Shown here in pieces: positions 9,901 to 10,236 of a DNA stretch of 10,236 nt (position 1 is the first letter of the stretch; every line of letters starts with the position of its first letter). The notes under the pieces are model-generated. The model had not been told where the DNA came from and searched no databases. It saw nothing but the letters and a program-made list of their open reading frames with translations. Source of the DNA: Gryganskiella cystojenkinii. Lineage: Eukaryota; Mortierellomycota; Mortierellomycetes; Mortierellales; Mortierellaceae. The stretch lies in assembly GCA_015852425.1 (NCBI GenBank), contig JAAAIG010000829.1, forward strand, positions 6,595 through 16,830, written 5' to 3'. The translations under genes and the position numbers were made by a program.

Positions 9901-10236
9901 AAGTAGTTGAGTTGACGCGTGAGCAGCAGGTCGTTGACAACCAAGTCGAGACTCACGAGACCGTTGTAGTTACGGAGACCACCGCTGTTGCCGTGCCCGC
10001 CATCTCCAAGGGTTCTTCTTGGTTCCGCCGTCTTGCTTCCGGTGCCGGTGCTGCCGCCGCCGGTGCTCTCACACAAGTTGATGGCGTCTGGAAGCGCACT
10101 GTCCAGGTGCTCACCACCCGCAAAGCCAAGGTTGACCAGGTTGTTCCTTTCCACAAACATGCCTATGTCTACTACGACGATGAGGTCTATGACGCCACCT
10201 TGGTTGAGAAGACCACTGGTGTCACTTACATCACTC
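913..10236 (+). CDS. Giant multidomain protein: eight ricin-B-type beta-trefoil modules followed by WGR-like repeats (3' end outside window)
   Basis: I read 17 exons: 913-1189, 1704-1756, 1870-2020, 2288-2599, 2749-2801, 2880-3033, 3199-3276, 3376-3903, 4015-4482, 4575-5120, 5242-5595, 5713-5895, 5989-6519, 6615-6743, 6843-8159, 8254-9735 and 9823-10236 (open at the edge). All introns are GT-AG, and the joined frame has no stop through residue 2343. The start has A at -3 and G at +4. Residues 1-17 are Ser-rich with no hydrophobic signal peptide. Trefoil modules lie at about residues 18-161, 190-334, 378-514, 552-692, 734-874, 920-1053, 1106-1230 and 1293-1417. WGR-like domains lie at 1480-1563, 1623-1706, 1853-1930, 2124-2200 and from 2320. 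Codons strongly prefer C or G at the third position. R-type trefoils usually bind sugars, and WGR domains are known from PARPs and some bacterial proteins. The combined function is unknown. No enzymatic domain is visible. Confidence 0.88.
1190..1703 (+). other. Intron 1 (514 nt, longest in the gene)
   Basis: Donor gtaagc follows LDIQG, and the acceptor is aacaatag before gtGCTGTC; the phase is 1. It contains A and T homopolymers and a G-rich part around 1385-1510. Short open frames occur on both strands, but none has a recognisable motif or the codon bias of the exons. A ctaac site lies near 1634. At 514 nt it is roughly two to six times longer than the other introns (78-267 nt). Long first introns sometimes hold transcriptional control elements; no specific element is recognised here. 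Confidence 0.85.
2021..2287 (+). other. Intron 3 (267 nt), splits the TGG codon ending trefoil module 1
   Basis: Donor gtaagc comes after AAAT and acceptor cttcgcag before GGTATTAC. The split codon is T|GG, the Trp of the third QxW of module 1. The intron is T-rich and has stops in the continuing frame, so retention would truncate the protein at about residue 170 or earlier. No nested gene is recognised in it. Confidence 0.85.
2374..3200 (+). other. Beta-trefoil module 2 (exons 4-6)
   Basis: Residues about 190-334, preceded by a Pro/Ser/Arg-rich linker (residues 162-189). It opens with SWFYIKSQASGLVVDIEHG. The QxW positions are QLW, QHW and QQW, the last one split by intron 6. The third subdomain has DIDGDGSKDGAKI. 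The middle exon (2749-2801) is 53 nt, the same length as the corresponding exon 2 of module 1 (1704-1756). With matching intron positions this indicates that modules 1 and 2 arose by duplication of a whole intron-containing unit. Confidence 0.82.
3429..3839 (+). other. Beta-trefoil module 3 (exon 8)
   Basis: Residues about 378-514, all in one exon. It opens with GWFYIKSLSSGHVIDVEG. The QxW positions are QLW, QRW and QQW, and the third subdomain carries DIEGDGSKAGSRL. A linker separates it from module 2: a W-ILEEARFSWL motif, then a Ser/Thr stretch and a Pro/Thr-rich stretch (exon 7 and start of exon 8). The internal introns of modules 1 and 2 are absent here, and the Trp of QQW is not split. 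The following linker repeats the pattern as FQVATFEWL. Confidence 0.82.
4062..4576 (+). other. Beta-trefoil module 4 (exon 9)
   Basis: Residues about 552-692. It opens with DWFYIKSANGYVMDLEAG, followed by QLWRYEDGYFINRRT. The second QxW is QLW. The third is weakened to SNW, with its Trp codon split by intron 9. The third-subdomain loop is NVVHNGDGSRVQL, so the usual Asp after the hydrophobic pair is replaced by Asn. The preceding linker (residues 515-551) has an ERVITRHIT segment and is interrupted by intron 8 (3904-4014). Confidence 0.78.
4700..5243 (+). other. Beta-trefoil module 5 (exon 10)
   Basis: Residues about 734-874, the most canonical copy. It opens with TWFYIKSKASGLVLDIEHG. The QxW positions are QLW, QQW and QRW (last Trp split by intron 10), the second subdomain has GLVLDVS, and the third has DVDGDGTRDGARV. 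All three subdomain Asp positions typical of sugar-binding R-type trefoils are kept. The linker before it (4577-4699) holds W-ILEVARATFLTRER, similar to the linker before module 7. Confidence 0.83.
5379..5990 (+). other. Beta-trefoil module 6 (exons 11-12)
   Basis: Residues about 920-1053. It opens with CWFYLKSGINDLVLELEHG, where the usual Asp has become Glu. The QxW positions are QLW, QRW and QKW (last Trp split by intron 12). The second-subdomain motif reads GLVLAVDK, losing Asp, and the third-subdomain loop FLSYGRQGSRAF has lost the DGDG pattern. Intron 11 lies after VLAVDK in phase 1, homologous to introns 1 and 4 of modules 1 and 2. The preceding linker has W-SFEEVHFTWL. Confidence 0.77.
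6147..6616 (+). other. Beta-trefoil module 7 (exon 13), degenerate
   Basis: Residues about 1106-1230, the start being approximate. It opens with SYFFIRTSNGYVVDIEHG. Only the first QxW is intact (QLW); the others read IKW and ITW. The second-subdomain motif is GLALTIEG, without Asp, and the third is shortened to NIRDGHVIL. It is about 20 residues shorter than modules 1 and 2. The linker before it has W-SFAEVHFSWL and EVTFLTREQ. Confidence 0.7.
6902..7276 (+). other. Beta-trefoil module 8 (exon 15), strongly degenerate
   Basis: Residues about 1293-1417. The opening is SWFYLVAGNKVASISSSH, so the sugar-site Asp motif is absent. QLW and QQW are present and the third position is TIW. The second subdomain reads GLYLTATAE and the third DFVNDKAVL. 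Its fold is inferred from spacing and from the ELQLWK..DSYIINR core shared with the other modules. It is followed by LYETTNFSWL, the usual post-module motif, but here no intron splits the Trp codon. The preceding linker (6617-6901) includes an acidic, aromatic-rich segment in exon 14. Confidence 0.68.
7358..7450 (+). other. Tyr/Thr-rich alternating segment between the trefoil and WGR halves
   Basis: Thirty-one codons at residues about 1445-1475. Tyr, Arg and Val recur in a YxxVYTRYVQYITKY style, followed by a run of five Thr and an RTITRYIV end. The alternation of polar and bulky residues suggests beta structure. It does not match the trefoil or WGR patterns and appears only once in the window. 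No function is assigned. Confidence 0.6.
7463..7714 (+). other. WGR-like domain 1 (exon 15)
   Basis: Residues about 1480-1563. The core runs: an MQLL strand, SVYYIYVQWG, LEGPYKTVEEA, and a helix-like stretch ending in GVEWSER. This order (Q-L-L strand, aromatic strand ending in WG, acidic EEA helix, closing W-x-x-R/K) is the layout of the WGR domain known from poly(ADP-ribose) polymerases. The residue after WG is Ser instead of Arg. The fold assignment comes from pattern, not from a profile search. Confidence 0.65.
7892..8143 (+). other. WGR-like domain 2 (exon 15)
   Basis: Residues about 1623-1706. It has YVYQMLYN, then YYVYLRWGESEYSLDGPYE, then TVEQAKSVF, then GVTWEQR. With LRWG it keeps the WG pair, but the Arg that follows in the name-giving motif is Glu. 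It is linked to domain 1 by a basic/Thr/Ser-rich stretch containing a triple Gly (about 7800-7890). Intron 15 begins just after its end. Confidence 0.68.
8496..8675 (+). repeat. Ala/Gly-rich linker module, copy 1
   Basis: Sixty codons at residues about 1793-1852. It starts PAISKESSWLRR, continues through a hydrophobic Ala/Gly/Val stretch of about 16 residues, and ends GALTQVDGVWKRT followed by VLTTRKA and a VDKVVPF tail. Copies 2 and 3 lie at 9321-9488 and 9996-10163, each directly in front of a WGR-like domain. This copy is four residues longer than the others, inside the Ala/Gly stretch. I do not recognise the family. Confidence 0.75.
8676..8909 (+). other. WGR-like domain 3 (exon 16)
   Basis: Residues about 1853-1930. 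It opens YVYYDDSEVYDAQL and has TQLIYN, YYVYIRYDETNYKLDGP, TIEEAKSAF, and YRDNFGVSWEER. The WG pair is replaced by Tyr-Asp, so the name-giving motif is lost although all flanking features are kept. It is followed without an intron by ERWSYEEQSYETFEEIEE, the post-WGR acidic motif. Confidence 0.65.
8931..9320 (+). other. Long acidic then Thr/Val/Glu-rich linker between WGR-like domains 3 and 4
   Basis: About 130 codons (residues 1938-2067). It begins with an acidic stretch (ETFEEIEEVEEIYDETE), then becomes rich in Thr, Val, Glu and Asp with recurring ETTV and TTVE words. It is roughly 80 residues longer than the matching linker after domain 4. The low-complexity character suggests extended or disordered structure. 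No cysteine is seen in it. Confidence 0.65.
9321..9488 (+). repeat. Ala/Gly-rich linker module, copy 2
   Basis: Fifty-six codons at residues about 2068-2123. It has the same pattern as copy 1: PAISKESSWFRR, a short Ala/Gly/Val stretch, GALTQVDGVWKRT, then VLTTRKAKVDEV. By eye it is identical to copy 3 at 48 of 56 residues, while the DNA differs at many third codon positions. That pattern suggests the protein sequence is being conserved. Confidence 0.75.
9489..9719 (+). other. WGR-like domain 4 (exon 16)
   Basis: Residues about 2124-2200. It opens YVYYDNEVYDATLIEK and has TQLIYN, YYVYYRYSETDYKLDGP, TVEEAKSAF, and YRDNFGVEWTER. As in domain 3 the WG pair is replaced, here by Tyr-Ser. Intron 16 (9736-9822) follows, at the same position relative to the closing Arg as intron 15 after domain 2. 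Confidence 0.65.
9996..10163 (+). repeat. Ala/Gly-rich linker module, copy 3
   Basis: Fifty-six codons at residues about 2264-2319 in exon 17. It starts PAISKGSSWFRRLAS, then a run of Ala and Gly, GALTQVDGVWKRT, and VLTTRKAKVDQV. The acidic linker before it (from 9828) opens KWTYEVKTYETVEETEE, matching the post-WGR motif after domain 3. Confidence 0.75.
10164..10236 (+). other. WGR-like domain 5, cut by the window edge
   Basis: Residues from about 2320 to 2343. It opens YVYYDDEVYDATLVEK and TGVTYIT, differing from the start of domain 4 at three of 24 residues by my count. The reading frame is open at the last base, so the gene continues to the right and more repeats are likely. Confidence 0.75.

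Noticed and set aside
7463..10236. A poly(ADP-ribose) polymerase gene
   Set aside because: Only WGR-like domains are seen. No PARP regulatory or catalytic domain motif is visible in the window, although the C-terminus lies outside it.

Overview
The window reads as a stretch of fungal nuclear genome. It holds one very large intron-rich protein-coding gene on the + strand. The gene starts at ATG 913 and runs off the right edge at 10236. The eukaryotic call rests on 16 consistent GT...AG introns (mostly 78-165 nt, donors mostly gtaag, several with ctaac/ctaat/ctgac branch-like sites), an A-rich leader with purines at -3 and +4 of the start codon, and a pyrimidine tract upstream. An early-diverging, Mortierella-like fungus is my best guess from intron style, codon use and protein style. 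This is inference; nothing in the sequence proves it.

Layout. Positions 1-912 are non-coding upstream and leader DNA: a G homopolymer at the very start, a 55-nt pure pyrimidine tract (410-464), and a leader with no ATG between 329 and the start codon. From 913 to about 7276, exons 1 to 15 encode eight consecutive ricin-B-type beta-trefoil (R-type lectin fold) modules. They are recognised by three QxW-like positions each and by the repeated WFYIKS...LVLDIEHG opening. From about 7463 to the right edge, the same reading frame (exons 15-17) encodes at least five WGR-like domains. These are separated by acidic or Thr/Val-rich linkers and by a recurring 56-60-residue module with a W[FL]RR, Ala/Gly-rich, GALTQVDGVWKRT pattern. 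The spliced coding sequence in view is 7030 nt (2343 codons plus one base) with no internal stop.

The architecture makes sense as one protein with a sugar- or ligand-binding half followed by a repetitive WGR-like half that could bind nucleic acid or protein. No signal peptide is visible, so a cytoplasmic or nuclear location is likely. No enzymatic domain is visible in the window, but the C-terminus lies outside it. The intron pattern records how the gene was built: six introns split the TGG codon of the third QxW of a trefoil module, and almost all introns are phase 1, as expected for growth by duplication of symmetrical exons.
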